From positions 1 through 38,391 of the forward strand of contig JAGCNL010000086.1 in assembly GCA_017645945.1 (NCBI GenBank): DNA of 38,391 bases, read 5' to 3'. Under the pieces are notes generated by a model. That model saw only the letters and a program-made list of their open reading frames with translations, did not search any database and was not told the DNA's origin. Positions 31,482 through 38,391 of the stretch are shown here, piece after piece. Both the position numbers and the translations under genes were made by a program. The stretch is from Salinivirgaceae bacterium. Its GTDB lineage: Bacteria > Bacteroidota > Bacteroidia > Bacteroidales > SZUA-534. How positions within the stretch are numbered: the first letter of the stretch is position 1; each line of letters begins with the position of its first letter.

Positions 31482-32912
31482 TTATTTATTGTCTTTATTT
31501 TGATTCTTTATAATGCTCATTATTTCCGACGGAATGGCCGATTCGGGCACAATGCTGATGAAGTGTTCGCAAAGGTCGGGGTCCTGACGGAAGGCTTTGC
31601 GGAAATGGCGCAGACACTCGTCGGTGCGGTGAATCAGCAGGCAGATGGCCGCCAGCACATAGAGCAGAATGCTGTCGTCGGGCATATATTCGAGCCCCTC
31701 GTTGAGCACGTCGATGGCTGCTTGGTCGTCGTCTGTGGCTGAATAGGCCAACGCCAGATTTTCCCATGCAATCGGCTCGTAATGGTTAAGCTCGAGTGAT
31801 TTGCGGTAGGCCTCAATCGCCCCCTCGAAATTGTTGTTCTGAGCCATAATCCGCCCCAACTGGTGCCAAGCCGAATCGTGCTCGGGGTCGGCATGAAGCA
31901 CTTTCTCAAGCGCGTCGATGGCTAAATCAAACTCACGGCGGGTGCTGAAAATCATTGCTTTGCCGAACCATGCGTCGGCATTGTCACTGAACATGCCCAC
32001 AATGCTGTTGAAGCAGCGCTCTGCCTCGTCGAGTCGGTCTAGATGGTAGAGGCACTCGCCCAAATAGCACTGCGCCGAAACGCTGTTGGGATAGGCCTTC
32101 AGGTAGTCCTGATAGCACTTGAGCCCTTCCTCGTAGTAGCCCGCGTTGCAGCAGGTGTTGCCCTTGTTGAACACGGCGTCGTAGAACGTGGGGTCGATGG
32201 CGGTGGCGAAATTGTAGGCCTCAATGGCCTTGTCGTACTCGCCTATGCTGTTGTAAACAATGCCCAAATTGTACCATGCGCTTTCCGAAAACGGGTCAAG
32301 GTCGATGGCACGATTGTAGGCAGCGATGCTGTCATCGAATCGGTCGAGATTCTCGTAGCACACACCTATTTTAAATAGAAAATCGATGTTTTCGGGGAAC
32401 TCGCGGGCGGCAACCTTGTAGATTGACAGCGCGGGCTTGAAGAACTGTCCGCCTTCGAGCATCTCACCAATGCTCATAAAGATGTCTTCGCGCTCTTCGG
32501 GGTCCACATCGGTGCTCAATTCGAGCGCCTTCTGGAAACTTTCGATAAACAAATCCTCGCTCTTGCCCAACTGAAGCAGAGCCGACGCTTTGGTCAGGTA
32601 GAACTCGTAGTGGTCGGACAGCAGCGGCTCGAGTGGCAGAATGGCTTTGATGGCGGCTTTCACCTTGCCCTGATGTACTTGAATCTGAGCTTGTTTGAGC
32701 AGCAGTTCGGGATCGTTGCCGTGCACTTTCAACGCGGTCTCGCAAGCTTCAACAGCCTTGTTCTGCATATCGCGCTGCATGTAGTAATCGACAATCATCA
32801 GGTATTCATCAACATCGAAATACTGGGGCACGCCAGTCTTTTTCATCGTCTCGTACCGCCTGACGTTCGATGCCATTTCCTTATCCTCGTACAAATCGCC
32901 TGATTCTCGCAT
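31482..32912 (-). CDS. Cytoplasmic tetratricopeptide-repeat protein
   Basis: A 476-residue protein without a signal peptide, made mostly of TPR helix pairs. At least eight 34-residue units are visible from about residue 160 (FLFKIGVCYENLDRFDDSIAAYNRAIDLDP; AWYNLGIVYNSIGEYDKAIEAYNFATAIDP; AWHQLGRIMAQNNNFEGAIEAYRKSLELN; AWENLALAYSATDDDQAAIDVLNEGL). TPRs serve protein-protein contacts; the partner is unknown. A TPR-DUF368-AroE order is one I recall in other Bacteroidales, so this gene may be a conserved neighbour. It heads the run of minus-strand genes down to aroE. Confidence 0.82.
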   Translation of the reverse strand: MRESGDLYEDKEMASNVRRYETMKKTGVPQYFDVDEYLMIVDYYMQRDMQNKAVEACETALKVHGNDPELLLKQAQIQVHQGKVKAAIKAILPLEPLLSDHYEFYLTKASALLQLGKSEDLFIESFQKALELSTDVDPEEREDIFMSIGEMLEGGQFFKPALSIYKVAAREFPENIDFLFKIGVCYENLDRFDDSIAAYNRAIDLDPFSESAWYNLGIVYNSIGEYDKAIEAYNFATAIDPTFYDAVFNKGNTCCNAGYYEEGLKCYQDYLKAYPNSVSAQCYLGECLYHLDRLDEAERCFNSIVGMFSDNADAWFGKAMIFSTRREFDLAIDALEKVLHADPEHDSAWHQLGRIMAQNNNFEGAIEAYRKSLELNHYEPIAWENLALAYSATDDDQAAIDVLNEGLEYMPDDSILLYVLAAICLLIHRTDECLRHFRKAFRQDPDLCEHFISIVPESAIPSEIMSIIKNQNKDNK

Positions 32913-33056
32913 AGCATAGAATTTTGTGCAACTAAATTATTACTTAATAATGGAATACGCAGAAACTTTTTTTCGTGCAATTAACACTTTAATAACAATC
33001 CAACAGCCGCTGGCTCAGTGCTTTACAAACCGACGGCTGATAAATGCCTGAAAAAC

Positions 33057-33108
33057 AAAAAATGCGAATGAGCCCCCTTGACGGAAGCCCGTTCGCAGTC
33101 GCATTTTT
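33057..33108. terminator. Hairpin after the adhesin-like gene (probable terminator)
   Basis: AAAAAATGCGA (33057-33067) pairs with TCGCATTTTT (33099-33108). An inner alternative pairing (GCGAA with TTCGC) exists. T runs flank both sides in the correct sense for either strand. The gap 32913-33138 holds no gene besides this hairpin. Confidence 0.55.
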
Positions 33109-33138
33109 AGTCGCCGCTTTTCGGTTGCGGCAGCAGTG

Positions 33139-34197
33139 CTAATTGTTGTTTCTCACCTTGATACTGCCGTATTTTGCTGAAATCTTGATTTTTCCGCCGT
33201 CGGCAGCGTTTCCTGACTGGCCTTTGGCCGACTTGTTGCTGTCGTGCGAAACAATCTCTTGCGACAGCAGATTATGGTTTGGAGTGGTGATGTTGCCGTA
33301 CTTCGTGTTCAGGTCGAACGAATAGTCGCGCACACCTTTCAAATCCACGTCAGTGTCAGTGTATTTTGCATTGATGTTGATGTTTTTGAACTCCTTGTCG
33401 ACGCTGTTCACAACCACACTGCCATACTCAATGCCGATGTTTGCCATCACTCCTATATAGCCAATCTGCAGTTTCGAGTAGCGTGTTGAGACATCGATTT
33501 TGTCAGTGTTGGCGATGTTCAGGTTGTCGTAGGCCGACTCGATGGCTATTGAAGCCGCCGCGCCCACCGTCACTTTGGAGTATTTGCTCGACACAGCCAC
33601 TGCCTGGCCTCGGTCGATGGTGATGCCCGAATAGTTCATGTTCACGCCGCCGATATTCATGTCGCCAATCTCCGATTCGCGCGAGTAGGCCAAATCGACT
33701 ACAGGGAATCCACCCGTCTTGTCGTCCAGCTCTTTGATTTTCAGTTCGCCATAGCCAACTTTGATGCTGGTGCGTCCGTTCAGCCTGTCAATCATCACAT
33801 TGCCGTATTTGTTCGACAGGTTGATGTTGGTGTAGGCAGGCATCACAATGGTGTAACTCAGGTCGAAAAACTCGTATTTGAGTGAGTTCGGCACTTCGGC
33901 ACCGACCGTAATCTTGTTGTCGGTCATCACCGCCGATGGGGTGATTTTCAAGCATGTACGCTCAGCATCGTCGTCGCTGCTGCCACGTCCGGTGACAACA
34001 GCTTCAATGGTCACGCGGTCGTCGTCAGTGTTCTCAATCACAATGTTGCCGTTGCGGTTCACTATTTCGAGAAGCGTGTTCTGGTCGATGCTGAAGTCGT
34101 ATCGGAAGACTTTCTTATACTCTTTTCGTGCGGCCTCAGCGGGCAATGCCGCCAGCAAAACGACCGCCATCAAACTATAAATCAACTTTCTTTTCAT
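33139..34197 (-). CDS. Secreted adhesin-like (DUF4097-type) protein, ECF-regulon output
   Basis: A 352-residue protein with a signal peptide (MKRKLIYSLMAVVLLAALPAEA). Repeated strand-turn units follow, each with a Tyr-Gly/Ser pattern (LSNKYGNVMIDRLNG; IKVGYGELKIKEL; VSSKYSKVTVG; VSTRYSKLQIG; GIEYGSVVVN; LNTKYGNITTP; ISAKYGSIKVRNNN), consistent with the DUF4097 beta-helix-like 'adhesin' fold. This family commonly sits beside ECF sigma and anti-sigma genes. Its function is unknown. The start overlaps the anti-sigma gene by 23 bases, indicating a single operon. Confidence 0.82.
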   Translation of the reverse strand: MKRKLIYSLMAVVLLAALPAEAARKEYKKVFRYDFSIDQNTLLEIVNRNGNIVIENTDDDRVTIEAVVTGRGSSDDDAERTCLKITPSAVMTDNKITVGAEVPNSLKYEFFDLSYTIVMPAYTNINLSNKYGNVMIDRLNGRTSIKVGYGELKIKELDDKTGGFPVVDLAYSRESEIGDMNIGGVNMNYSGITIDRGQAVAVSSKYSKVTVGAAASIAIESAYDNLNIANTDKIDVSTRYSKLQIGYIGVMANIGIEYGSVVVNSVDKEFKNININAKYTDTDVDLKGVRDYSFDLNTKYGNITTPNHNLLSQEIVSHDSNKSAKGQSGNAADGGKIKISAKYGSIKVRNNN

Positions 34198-34792
34198 CTT
34201 GCTTTGTATTTAATTGTTTGATACTGTTCAGATTATTAATTATTTGGTTCAACACTTCAATTTTGGTCTGATAGTGGTTAATCATGGCATCGATGAGCAC
34301 AGGATTGTCGGGGTTGGCCTTCAGCTCCTTTTGCAGATTGGCGAACAGTTCGTCCATTTCCGACATCTCTTTGAGCAGCTCGGTCTTCTGTTCCTCGTCG
34401 ACGGTTTCTGACGTACGGATTTTGTCGAGTCGGTTGTCAACCAAGCCGATGTAATATTTCTGCGTCTGCTCGTATTCAGGTTCAACCTTTGCCTTGACGT
34501 AGCGAGTTGTGCGCTCGACAAGTTTCATGGGTGCCTCGCGGTCGGCGTTGGCCATCTCGGTCTCTATTAGCCTGACGCTGTGGTGGACAAGGTTTCTGGC
34601 TACGGTTGCGCCCAACACAACCACAACAATGGCTACGGCGGCTATGCGCAGCAGTTGGTTGCGGCTGCGACCGATGCTGTGGCGCTGGTCGGCCTCGAGT
34701 TTCTGCATGAAGCGGTCGAAGTGTCCGTCAGCCGGTTCGCAATCGTCGAACTGACTGCGGTTCAGCTCAATAAATTTTTTCAACTCATCCAT
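34175..34792 (-). CDS. Membrane anti-sigma-factor-like protein
   Basis: A 205-residue protein with a short cytoplasmic N-terminus, one membrane segment (about residues 49-64, IAAVAIVVVVLGATVA), then a charged, coiled-coil-rich periplasmic domain (EQTQKYYIGLVDNRLDKIRTSETVDEEQ ... EVLNQIINNLNSI). This layout and its place right after an ECF sigma gene suggest an anti-sigma factor that holds the sigma factor at the membrane. No classic zinc anti-sigma HxxxCxxC motif is seen. It overlaps the ECF gene by 13 bases and the adhesin-like gene by 23. Confidence 0.75.
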   Translation of the reverse strand: MDELKKFIELNRSQFDDCEPADGHFDRFMQKLEADQRHSIGRSRNQLLRIAAVAIVVVVLGATVARNLVHHSVRLIETEMANADREAPMKLVERTTRYVKAKVEPEYEQTQKYYIGLVDNRLDKIRTSETVDEEQKTELLKEMSEMDELFANLQKELKANPDNPVLIDAMINHYQTKIEVLNQIINNLNSIKQLNTKQDEKKVDL

Positions 34793-35349
34793 ATCTCAAA
34801 TTTTTTCGTTTCCAACAATTCCTGTAATTTTTTCCTCGCCCGCGAGTAGCCGGTGCGGACGGCAGCATTGCTCAACCCTGTTATCTGGGCAATCTCCTCG
34901 TGGTCGTAGCCCTCGATAAGGTGCAGAGTGAGCAGGGTGCGGTAACTGTCGGGCAGCGAGCCGATGGCCATCTTCACCTGCCCAACCTTGAAATCAACCT
35001 CGTCGCCATCGTAGCAGTCGGTGTCGACAACCGTCCGCCCTTCCTCAAGCGGGTCAAGGTCGAGTTTCCGTTTCCGCAGCGCATCGAGCGACCGGTTCAC
35101 CACAATGCGCTTCAGCCACGAGCCGAAACTCACCTCGCCGCGGAACGAGTCGATGTTGCGGAAAGCCGACAGAAACGCCTCCTGCATGATATCCTCAGCC
35201 TCCATCGGGTCGCGCACAAACCGCAAACAGGTGTTGTACATCGCCTTGTAATACAGTTTGTATACCTCGAACTGGGCCTTGCTGCTACCACTCCGGCACT
35301 CGTCAATCAACTGACTGTTAATATCTACGTAGTTCGATTCCAAAATCAC
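34780..35349 (-). CDS. ECF-type RNA polymerase sigma factor
   Basis: A 189-residue sigma-70 family ECF factor. Region 2 is DPMEAEDIMQEAFLSAFRNIDSFRGEVSFGSWLKRIVVNRSLDALRKRK (residues 47-95). Region 4 is IGSLPDSYRTLLTLHLIEGYDHEEIAQITGLSNAAVRTGYSRARKKLQELL (about 130-180). No signal peptide. No ATG is available at the right place: an in-frame stop lies immediately upstream and the first candidate is GTG at 35349. It probably regulates its own operon with the anti-sigma and adhesin-like genes. Confidence 0.9.
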   Translation of the reverse strand: MILESNYVDINSQLIDECRSGSSKAQFEVYKLYYKAMYNTCLRFVRDPMEAEDIMQEAFLSAFRNIDSFRGEVSFGSWLKRIVVNRSLDALRKRKLDLDPLEEGRTVVDTDCYDGDEVDFKVGQVKMAIGSLPDSYRTLLTLHLIEGYDHEEIAQITGLSNAAVRTGYSRARKKLQELLETKKFEIWMS

Positions 35350-35384
35350 TTTTCAATTACGCCATAAATGACGATTCAATTTTT

Positions 35385-35392
35385 CAAATGTA
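35385..35392 (-). promoter_or_regulatory. -7 box (TACATTTG) of the ECF operon
   Basis: Reads TACATTTG on the minus strand, 36-43 bases before the GTG start. No TTG at 19 bp upstream, so the housekeeping assignment is weak, and an ECF-type autoregulated promoter is possible. Confidence 0.45.
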
Positions 35393-35524
35393 ACACTTGT
35401 CGGGGGATTTTTTTTGATGAAACGTTTCGCTGTTATTCGAGTTGATTTTCTTTGTTGTAACGGGTTGAAAATAAGAATGTTCTGATTTTTATGGTTGCAA
35501 TTCTCTGTTTTCCCGATTTTTTCC

Positions 35525-35532
35525 TACTTTTG
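35525..35532 (+). promoter_or_regulatory. Bacteroidota -7 box (TACTTTTG) for the leu leader / leuA
   Basis: TACTTTTG matches TAnnTTTG and would start transcription about 15 bases before the leader-peptide ATG at 35554. A TTG lies 27 bp upstream (35495-35497), farther than the usual spacing. Confidence 0.55.
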
Positions 35533-35553
35533 CGCCCGAATTAAAAGATAGCA

Positions 35554-35661
35554 ATGCAATTTGAATCGCACAACGGAATCAACACACTTGCCTGCAACGC
35601 AGCCGCAAACCGCTCGTTGTTGCTATCGCTATCTCTATCACTACGATTGCGCCGTCGCTAA
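35554..35661 (+). CDS. Leucine-rich leader peptide of leuA (candidate attenuator)
   Basis: A 35-codon open frame, too short for standard gene calls, between a -7 box and leuA. The C-terminal half reads R-S-L-L-L-S-L-S-L-S-L-R-L-R-R-R (residues 20-35). Seven of its last 14 residues are Leu, four coded by CTA, a codon I did not see in leuA when scanning its frame. A GCCGT/ACGGC hairpin (35651-35655 with 35661-35665) covers the stop codon, and a second candidate hairpin follows. This is the classic design of a leader peptide that stalls ribosomes when leucyl-tRNA is scarce and so controls leuA downstream. Confidence 0.75.
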   Translation: MQFESHNGINTLACNAAANRSLLLSLSLSLRLRRR

Positions 35662-35679
35662 CGGCCGTACTACTCTCAC

Positions 35680-35704
35680 GCGCTTCTACGCGAAGTGCAT
35701 TTTC
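35680..35704 (+). promoter_or_regulatory. Candidate attenuator/terminator hairpin in the leuA leader
   Basis: GCGCTTC (35680-35686) pairs with GAAGTGC (35692-35698, one G-U pair) around a 5-nt loop and is followed by ATTTTC. It sits 18 bases after the leader-peptide stop, where a terminator would be coupled to ribosome position. The T run is short, so terminator strength is uncertain; a CGCG/CGCG alternative pairing overlaps it. Confidence 0.45.
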
Positions 35705-35712
35705 AATTCAAT

Positions 35713-35732
35713 AGTTAGGATTTAGGAATTAG
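35713..35732. repeat. Dispersed intergenic repeat (copy 2 of the CTAATTCCTA element)
   Basis: Matches the reverse complement of 27122-27141 at 19 of 20 positions. It lies directly beside the CCCGATA palindrome. Confidence 0.6.
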
Positions 35733-35733
35733 C

Positions 35734-35749
35734 CCCGATAGTTATCGGG
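35734..35749. repeat. Intact CCCGATA-GT-TATCGGG palindrome
   Basis: A perfect 7-bp inverted repeat with a 2-bp spacer. Degenerate relatives occur at 6419-6434 and possibly 15372-15387 (12 of 16 matches). I recall similar palindromes dispersed in Bacteroidota genomes. Confidence 0.6.
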
Positions 35750-35792
35750 ATTAGAAGTTTAAGGGCTTCTATTTACTGATTCACAATTTATT

Positions 35793-35831
35793 ATTCGTAA
35801 TTCGTAATTCATAATTCATAATTCATAATTC
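35793..35831. repeat. 7-bp tandem repeat (ATTCGTA / ATTCATA), about 5.6 copies
   Basis: Units ATTCGTA, ATTCGTA, ATTCATA, ATTCATA, ATTCATA and a final ATTC end nine bases before the leuA ATG. It is therefore in the 5' untranslated region of leuA, where copy number could alter leader structure or translation. Confidence 0.9.
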
Positions 35832-35840
35832 AAAATAGTT

Positions 35841-37328
35841 ATGTCAGATAAAATTTTCATTTTCGACACCACACTGCGCGACGGAGAGCAAGTTCCTGGG
35901 TGTCAACTTAATACTGTAGAAAAAATTGAAGTGGCCAAAATGCTTGAGCGGCTTGGCGTTGATGTTATAGAGGCGGGTTTCCCTGTTTCAAGTCCGGGTG
36001 ATTTCAACTCGGTGGTAGAGATTTCGAAGGCCGTGACTTATCCAACCATCTGCGCATTGACGCGTGCCGTCGAGAAGGACATTGAAGTGGCTGCTGAAGC
36101 ACTTAAGTTCGCCAAACACAAGCGGATACACACGGGCATTGGCACATCGGACTCTCATATAAAATATAAGTTCAACTCAACTCGCGAGGAGATTATCGAG
36201 CGTGCCGTGAAGGCTGTGAAATACGCCCGTCGCTTTGTCGATGACGTTGAGTTTTATGCCGAAGATGCAGGTCGCACTGATAATGAATATCTTGCACGAG
36301 TGGTTGAGGCCGTTGTCAAGGCGGGTGCCACGGTGGTCAACATTCCTGACACCACAGGCTACTGCCTGCCGGAGGAGTACGGCGCAAAAATCAAGTATTT
36401 GATTGATCATGTTGATATGCATAATGCAATCCTTTCAACCCACTGCCACAACGATTTAGGAATGGCAACAGCCAACACAGTGGCTGGACTTATGAATGGT
36501 GCGCGTCAGTGCGAGGTGACCATCAATGGCATTGGCGAACGCGCAGGAAACACGGCTCTTGAGGAGGTTGCAATGATTCTGAAATGCCACAACGTTGGCC
36601 TTCACACCGACTTGAACACCACATCAATCTACCCCGCAAGCCGCATGGTTTCGAGCCTGATGAATATGCCAGTTCAGGCCAACAAGGCGGTGGTAGGGCG
36701 CAATGCTTTCGCGCATTCGTCTGGTATTCATCAAGATGGCGTGCTCAAAGACATCAGCACCTACGAGATTATGAACCCGCACGATGTAGGTTTGGACGAT
36801 AACTCGATTGTGCTCACCGCTCGCAGCGGACACGCGGCACTGAAGCACCGTCTGTCGGTTCTTGGTGTTCAGGTCGATGGCGAGCGTCTCGACAAAATCT
36901 ACGAGCAGTTCCTGAAACTGGCCGACCGCAAGAAGGAAATCCACGACGACGACCTTCTTATGCTTGCTGGAGCTGACATGACGTTGAATAATCATATCAA
37001 ACTTGATTTTCTGCAAGTTACTGCGGGTGTTGGCGTGAAACCAGTGGCCAGCATCGGACTGACTATTGCAGGCGAGAAGTTTGAGGCAGCGTCGAGCGGC
37101 AACGGACCTGTGGATGCGGCTATCAAAGCGCTGAAGCAGATTATCAGGCGGCAAATGACGCTCAAAGAGTTTACAATCCAGTCAATCAACAAGGGCAGCG
37201 ATGACGTGGGCAAAGTTCACATGCAGGTTGAGCACGACGGTCATCTTTACTACGGCTTCGGCGCCAACACCGATATTGTTGCCGCTTCAGTTGAGGCGTA
37301 TATCGACTGTATAAACAAGATGGAGTGA
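35841..37328 (+). CDS. leuA: 2-isopropylmalate synthase
   Basis: Condenses 2-oxoisovalerate with acetyl-CoA in the first step of leucine synthesis. The 495-residue product has the DRE-TIM barrel with [15 protein letters not shown] (Arg13, Asp14) at the N-terminus, metal-binding STHCHNDLG (His201, His203), [13 protein letters not shown] (Asn237), and [15 protein letters not shown]. From about residue 365 it has the C-terminal LeuA regulatory domain that binds leucine ([35 protein letters not shown]). The usual length is about 510. A leader peptide rich in leucine lies upstream, so both leucine attenuation and feedback inhibition may control it. leuB/C/D are not in the window, and a minus-strand gene follows. 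Confidence 0.95.
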   Translation: MSDKIFIFDTTLRDGEQVPGCQLNTVEKIEVAKMLERLGVDVIEAGFPVSSPGDFNSVVEISKAVTYPTICALTRAVEKDIEVAAEALKFAKHKRIHTGIGTSDSHIKYKFNSTREEIIERAVKAVKYARRFVDDVEFYAEDAGRTDNEYLARVVEAVVKAGATVVNIPDTTGYCLPEEYGAKIKYLIDHVDMHNAILSTHCHNDLGMATANTVAGLMNGARQCEVTINGIGERAGNTALEEVAMILKCHNVGLHTDLNTTSIYPASRMVSSLMNMPVQANKAVVGRNAFAHSSGIHQDGVLKDISTYEIMNPHDVGLDDNSIVLTARSGHAALKHRLSVLGVQVDGERLDKIYEQFLKLADRKKEIHDDDLLMLAGADMTLNNHIKLDFLQVTAGVGVKPVASIGLTIAGEKFEAASSGNGPVDAAIKALKQIIRRQMTLKEFTIQSINKGSDDVGKVHMQVEHDGHLYYGFGANTDIVAASVEAYIDCINKME

Positions 37329-37340
37329 ATCGGATTTTTT

Positions 37341-37378
37341 AGGTGTTGGTTTTTGGCTTCAGCCAATGACTGACACCT
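37341..37378. other. Hairpin after leuA (nested palindrome)
   Basis: AGGTGT (37341-37346) pairs with ACACCT (37373-37378), and inside it TTGGCT (37353-37358) pairs with AGCCAA (37361-37366). No T run follows on the plus strand, so it is not a classic terminator, but it could stabilise the mRNA 3' end. Confidence 0.4.
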
Positions 37379-37395
37379 GAAATCATTGTTGCTTC

Positions 37396-37917
37396 TCAAT
37401 CAATGCAATTCAAAATCGCCATAATCTTCGTCTGCTTGTTTTCTTTGATTGGAACTTCGATGAAGCCTGTTGAGACGAAGTATTTGAAGGTTGTGACGGG
37501 GTAGCGCTTGAGTTTTTCGTACTGTTCGGCGCTGATGGGGTAGATGAGCATTGCCGATGACGACTCGACGGTGCTGCGGATGGTGTCGCCTGCGGCGTGG
37601 CGGGGATAGATGACAATCTCTTCGTTGGTGGTCAGCCGCAGCGAGATTTCGCGCGACTCGTCGATTGAGAAGTTGTTGTACTTGTAGTAGCGCATCTTCA
37701 AAAACCGATATTTGCTGCCAACGCTTTGTGCCTTGAAATATAGAGGGTTGTTGTTCAGTTTTGCCACCGTCACAGGCTGCGTCACCTTGACCTGCGTTTC
37801 GGTGATGGCATCGATGGCGTTCTTCTCGAGCTGGCAACTCTGGGCGCTAACTGCTTGAGCACCAATCGCGAAAGCGGCCGCAACAATAACCTTATAGATT
37901 CTGTGCACAACTTGCAT
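37396..37917 (-). CDS. Small secreted protein of unknown function
   Basis: A 173-residue protein with a signal peptide (MQVVHRIYKVIVAAAFAIGAQAVSA|QSC). The rest is a beta-rich domain without obvious family marks (VKVTQPVTVAKLNNNPLYFKAQ; FLKMRYYKYNNFSIDESREISLRL; EEIVIYPRHAAGDTI). The open frame begins at 37959, but that would start inside the -7 box, so I use the ATG at 37917. It is convergent with leuA and divergent from the peptidyl-prolyl isomerase gene. Confidence 0.7.
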   Translation of the reverse strand: MQVVHRIYKVIVAAAFAIGAQAVSAQSCQLEKNAIDAITETQVKVTQPVTVAKLNNNPLYFKAQSVGSKYRFLKMRYYKYNNFSIDESREISLRLTTNEEIVIYPRHAAGDTIRSTVESSSAMLIYPISAEQYEKLKRYPVTTFKYFVSTGFIEVPIKENKQTKIMAILNCID

Positions 37918-37958
37918 TTGATAATATTTTGCCGACTGTCTCATTGGATAATCTGTCA

Positions 37959-37988
37959 CAAAAATATTCTTTTTAGATTTGCTCGCAA
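37959..37988 (-). promoter_or_regulatory. Full Bacteroidota promoter (TTG-N19-TATTTTTG) for the small secreted protein
   Basis: On the minus strand TTG (37988-37986) and TATTTTTG (37966-37959) are separated by exactly 19 bp. Transcription would start near 37952, 35 bases before the ATG, which fixes the start codon at 37917. Confidence 0.7.
37974..37981 (+). promoter_or_regulatory. Bacteroidota -7 box (TAGATTTG) for the peptidyl-prolyl isomerase gene
   Basis: Matches TAnnTTTG 28-35 bases before the ATG at 38009 and sits within the spacer of the minus-strand promoter, so the two divergent promoters overlap. Confidence 0.5.
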
Positions 37989-38008
37989 TAAATTTAATTC
38001 ACAACGCT

Positions 38009-38391
38009 ATGGCAATAACAGCAGAAATTTACACAGAAAAGGGCGTCATGAAAGCAGAATTGTACGCTGACGACGTTCCGAACACGGTTAATAACTTTGT
38101 GAAACTTGCGAAAGACGGCTTTTATGACGGACTCGCTTTTCACCGCGTGATTCCGAATTTTGTGATTCAGGGCGGATGCCCCTATTCGCGCAATCCGGGC
38201 GACCCGCGTGTTGGCACCGGCGGTCCGGGCTACAGCATTAAGTGCGAGACCAACGGCGGCCGCCAATACCACGACCGCGGCGTGCTCTCGATGGCTCACG
38301 CAGGCAAAGACACGGGCGGCTCGCAGTTCTTCATTTGCCACAACCGTCAGAACACGCAGCACCTTGACGGCGTTCACACCTGCTTCGGCAA
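38009..38391 (+). CDS. Cyclophilin-type peptidyl-prolyl cis-trans isomerase (partial, 3' end cut)
   Basis: The frame is open from ATG 38009 to the window edge (127 codons and two bases). It reads [19 protein letters not shown] at the N-terminus, followed by [21 protein letters not shown] and LDGVHTCFG, the cyclophilin active-site motifs (Arg in FHRVIP, Phe/Ile in SQFFI, His in the last motif region). No signal peptide, so cytoplasmic PPIB-like folding catalyst. A single-domain cyclophilin is about 165-195 residues, so roughly 40-70 residues are missing beyond the window. Confidence 0.93.
   Translation, partial: MAITAEIYTEKGVMKAELYADDVPNTVNNFVKLAKDGFYDGLAFHRVIPNFVIQGGCPYSRNPGDPRVGTGGPGYSIKCETNGGRQYHDRGVLSMAHAGKDTGGSQFFICHNRQNTQHLDGVHTCFG

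Noticed and set aside
30229..31503. Long plus-strand open frame (424 codons) opposite the threonine-synthase-like gene
   Set aside because: It is the antisense shadow of a gene with clear PLP motifs. Its translation has no recognisable family and the codon pattern follows the minus-strand gene.
35554..35661. Chance open frame explanation for the leader peptide
   Set aside because: I considered that a 35-codon frame could be accidental. The Leu clustering, rare CTA codons and place right after a -7 box before leuA make that less likely, so it was kept as a feature with moderate confidence.
35662..35840. Riboswitch upstream of leuA
   Set aside because: No known riboswitch core was recognised. 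The hairpins are short and the rest is simple repeat.
37341..37378. Intrinsic terminator of leuA
   Set aside because: The hairpin lacks a T run on its downstream side, so I list it only as a hairpin.

Overview
The window looks like chromosomal DNA from a Bacteroidota bacterium, most likely order Bacteroidales. Four predicted secreted proteins end in type IX secretion (T9SS) type A sorting domains. Many start codons are preceded by the Bacteroidota -7 promoter box TAnnTTTG, in two cases with an upstream TTG/TTTG at exactly 19 bp. Shine-Dalgarno sequences are almost absent, lipoproteins are abundant, and families typical of the phylum occur (DUF4105, stand-alone PASTA protein, BF3164-like lipoprotein, DUF368). 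I see no rRNA, tRNA, insertion sequence, phage gene or CRISPR array.

Layout. 1-244: no convincing gene, but a 13-bp inverted repeat that may bound a small element. 245-5122: 5-formyl-THF cyclo-ligase, a small outer-membrane protein, an RlmB-like rRNA methyltransferase, a DUF4105 membrane protein, a NUDIX hydrolase and divergent pyrE. 5227-12156: a minus-strand group with PASTA protein, T9SS cargo, RluD-like pseudouridine synthase and U32/RlhA-like protein in tightly overlapping order, then a BF3164-like lipoprotein. 12276-15267: a compact operon of three predicted lipoproteins (pentapeptide-like, papain-like protease with CARDB-like tail, small Ser/Thr-rich). 15461-16096: a divergent secreted START-domain protein.

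16326-23198 holds two large paralogous T9SS surface proteins built from lamin-tail, chitobiase-C-like, CotH-kinase, InlB-like and second lamin-tail domains. The second paralog has about 195 extra residues inserted inside its first lamin-tail domain, and the first has a Gly/Trp tract. They are followed by a CPBP protease, a secreted alpha/beta hydrolase and a T9SS protein with codon use suggesting very high expression.

27142-32912 is a minus-strand series: TPR protein, a threonine-synthase-like PLP enzyme, DUF368 (undecaprenyl-phosphate translocase family), a repeat-containing outer-membrane protein and aroE. 33139-35349 is an ECF sigma / anti-sigma / adhesin-like cascade with overlapping genes. 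35350-35840 is a long regulatory region upstream of leuA. It contains a 35-codon leucine-rich leader peptide, candidate attenuator hairpins, a dispersed palindrome and a 7-bp tandem repeat. The window ends with leuA, a small secreted protein, and the start of a cyclophilin-type peptidyl-prolyl isomerase cut by the window edge.

The most notable points are the leucine attenuator upstream of leuA, the paired CotH/lamin-tail proteins with a domain nested in a domain, and the three-lipoprotein operon carrying a papain-like protease.
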